A stretch of 64,000 bases of DNA from Brevibacillus sp. JNUCC-41 (GTDB lineage Bacteria > Bacillota > Bacilli > Bacillales > DSM-1321): contig NZ_CP062163.1 in the NCBI RefSeq assembly GCF_014844095.1, forward strand, positions 4,249,501 through 4,313,500, in the 5' to 3' direction. Made by a program: the position numbers and the translations under genes. Every line of letters starts with the position of its first letter. Positions within the stretch are counted from its first letter, which is position 1. Below are positions 63,816-64,000 of the stretch, piece after piece. The notes beneath the pieces were generated by a model. It was not told the origin of the DNA, searched no databases, and worked only from the letters and a program-made list of their open reading frames with translations.

Positions 63816-64000
63816 ATGAATGATGTACATGATCATGTGTTAACGGTAATTGATTTTATGAAAACCGGTCACAAAACTTGCTTTGTGAAAGTCATCGGTT
63901 TTGATGGTGAAAACGGACAGGCTTTTGAAGGCGAAGTTAAGTTTGTCGGTGATTTGCCTTTTGGAGATTTGATACATCCTGAGCGGTCACATCTATCTTC
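63816..64000 (+). CDS. N-terminal part of an unrecognised protein (partial)
   Basis: An open frame from ATG 63816 to the right edge, about 61 codons. It begins MNDVHDHVLTVIDFMKTGHK and continues with alternating beta-type residues (CFVKVIGFDGENGQAFEGEV). GGAGG at 63803-63807 and the promoter upstream support it. The family is not recognised, and the remainder lies outside the window. Confidence 0.6.
   Translation, partial: MNDVHDHVLTVIDFMKTGHKTCFVKVIGFDGENGQAFEGEVKFVGDLPFGDLIHPERSHLS

Overview
The window reads as a low-to-mid G+C, spore-forming Bacillaceae chromosome, most likely Peribacillus / Bacillus simplex group. The grounds are AGGAGG-type ribosome binding sites, frequent TTG/GTG starts, a GerA-type spore germination operon, a B. 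subtilis-like cysL/cysJI locus and an yngEFGHIJ-like operon. The genus is inferred from protein style, because no rRNA or other marker gene is present. No tRNA, rRNA or CRISPR array was seen.

Layout. 1-4.1 kb: the end of a sugar-acid (probably D-glucosaminate / 2-keto-3-deoxygluconate) operon holding a DgaE-like lyase, DgaF aldolase, PfkB kinase, GntR/UTRA regulator and GntP permease, with a cre-like CcpA site before the permease. 4.2-18.1 kb: an aromatic catabolic cluster with a divergent MFS importer, an IclR regulator and, behind palindromic operator candidates, a cupin, an extradiol (VOC) dioxygenase, an atypical SDR, a ThDP enzyme, an aldehyde dehydrogenase, an aspartate-dehydrogenase-like enzyme, both subunits of a Rieske ring-hydroxylating oxygenase, a cis-diol dehydrogenase and a two-domain VOC protein. 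18.4-26.9 kb: a molybdenum hydroxylase operon (CoxG-, CoxM-, CoxS- and CoxL-like subunits), a second MFS importer, XdhC and MocA-like cofactor maturation proteins, and a GntR/FCD regulator facing it. The Mo subunit has the PFRGAGR signature rather than that of true CO dehydrogenase. I read 4.7-26.9 kb as one supercluster for uptake and breakdown of a probably N-containing aromatic compound. The substrate is not known.

27.4-35.2 kb: D-cysteine desulfhydrase, a DinB protein, an SDR, and CysL facing the sulfite reductase genes cysJ and cysI. 35.2-45.2 kb: the germinant receptor operon (gerA-B-C order, minus strand), surrounded by decayed DNA: an exported RidA-like pseudogene, a collapsed second ger operon on the opposite strand, a frameshifted serine hydrolase, an IS1595-type transposase remnant and an aldehyde dehydrogenase pseudogene. 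An amine oxidase and an acyl-CoA thioesterase survive among them.

45.3-48.5 kb: YthAB-type bd quinol oxidase and an exported protein. 48.6-57.2 kb: a TetR regulator, an 18-bp palindromic operator and a complete leucine/isovalerate degradation operon (acyl-CoA dehydrogenase, AMP-forming ligase, biotin carboxylase, biotin carrier, HMG-CoA lyase, enoyl-CoA hydratase, carboxyltransferase). 57.3-61.1 kb: an NrtR-pncA-pncB-nadE NAD salvage operon behind a 10-bp-arm palindrome. 61.2-64 kb: a serine hydrolase and small proteins of unknown function. Recurrent oddities are three intact genes (CoxM-like, thioesterase, TetR) whose strong Shine-Dalgarno sequence is followed by a non-standard codon exactly where the family N-terminus begins.
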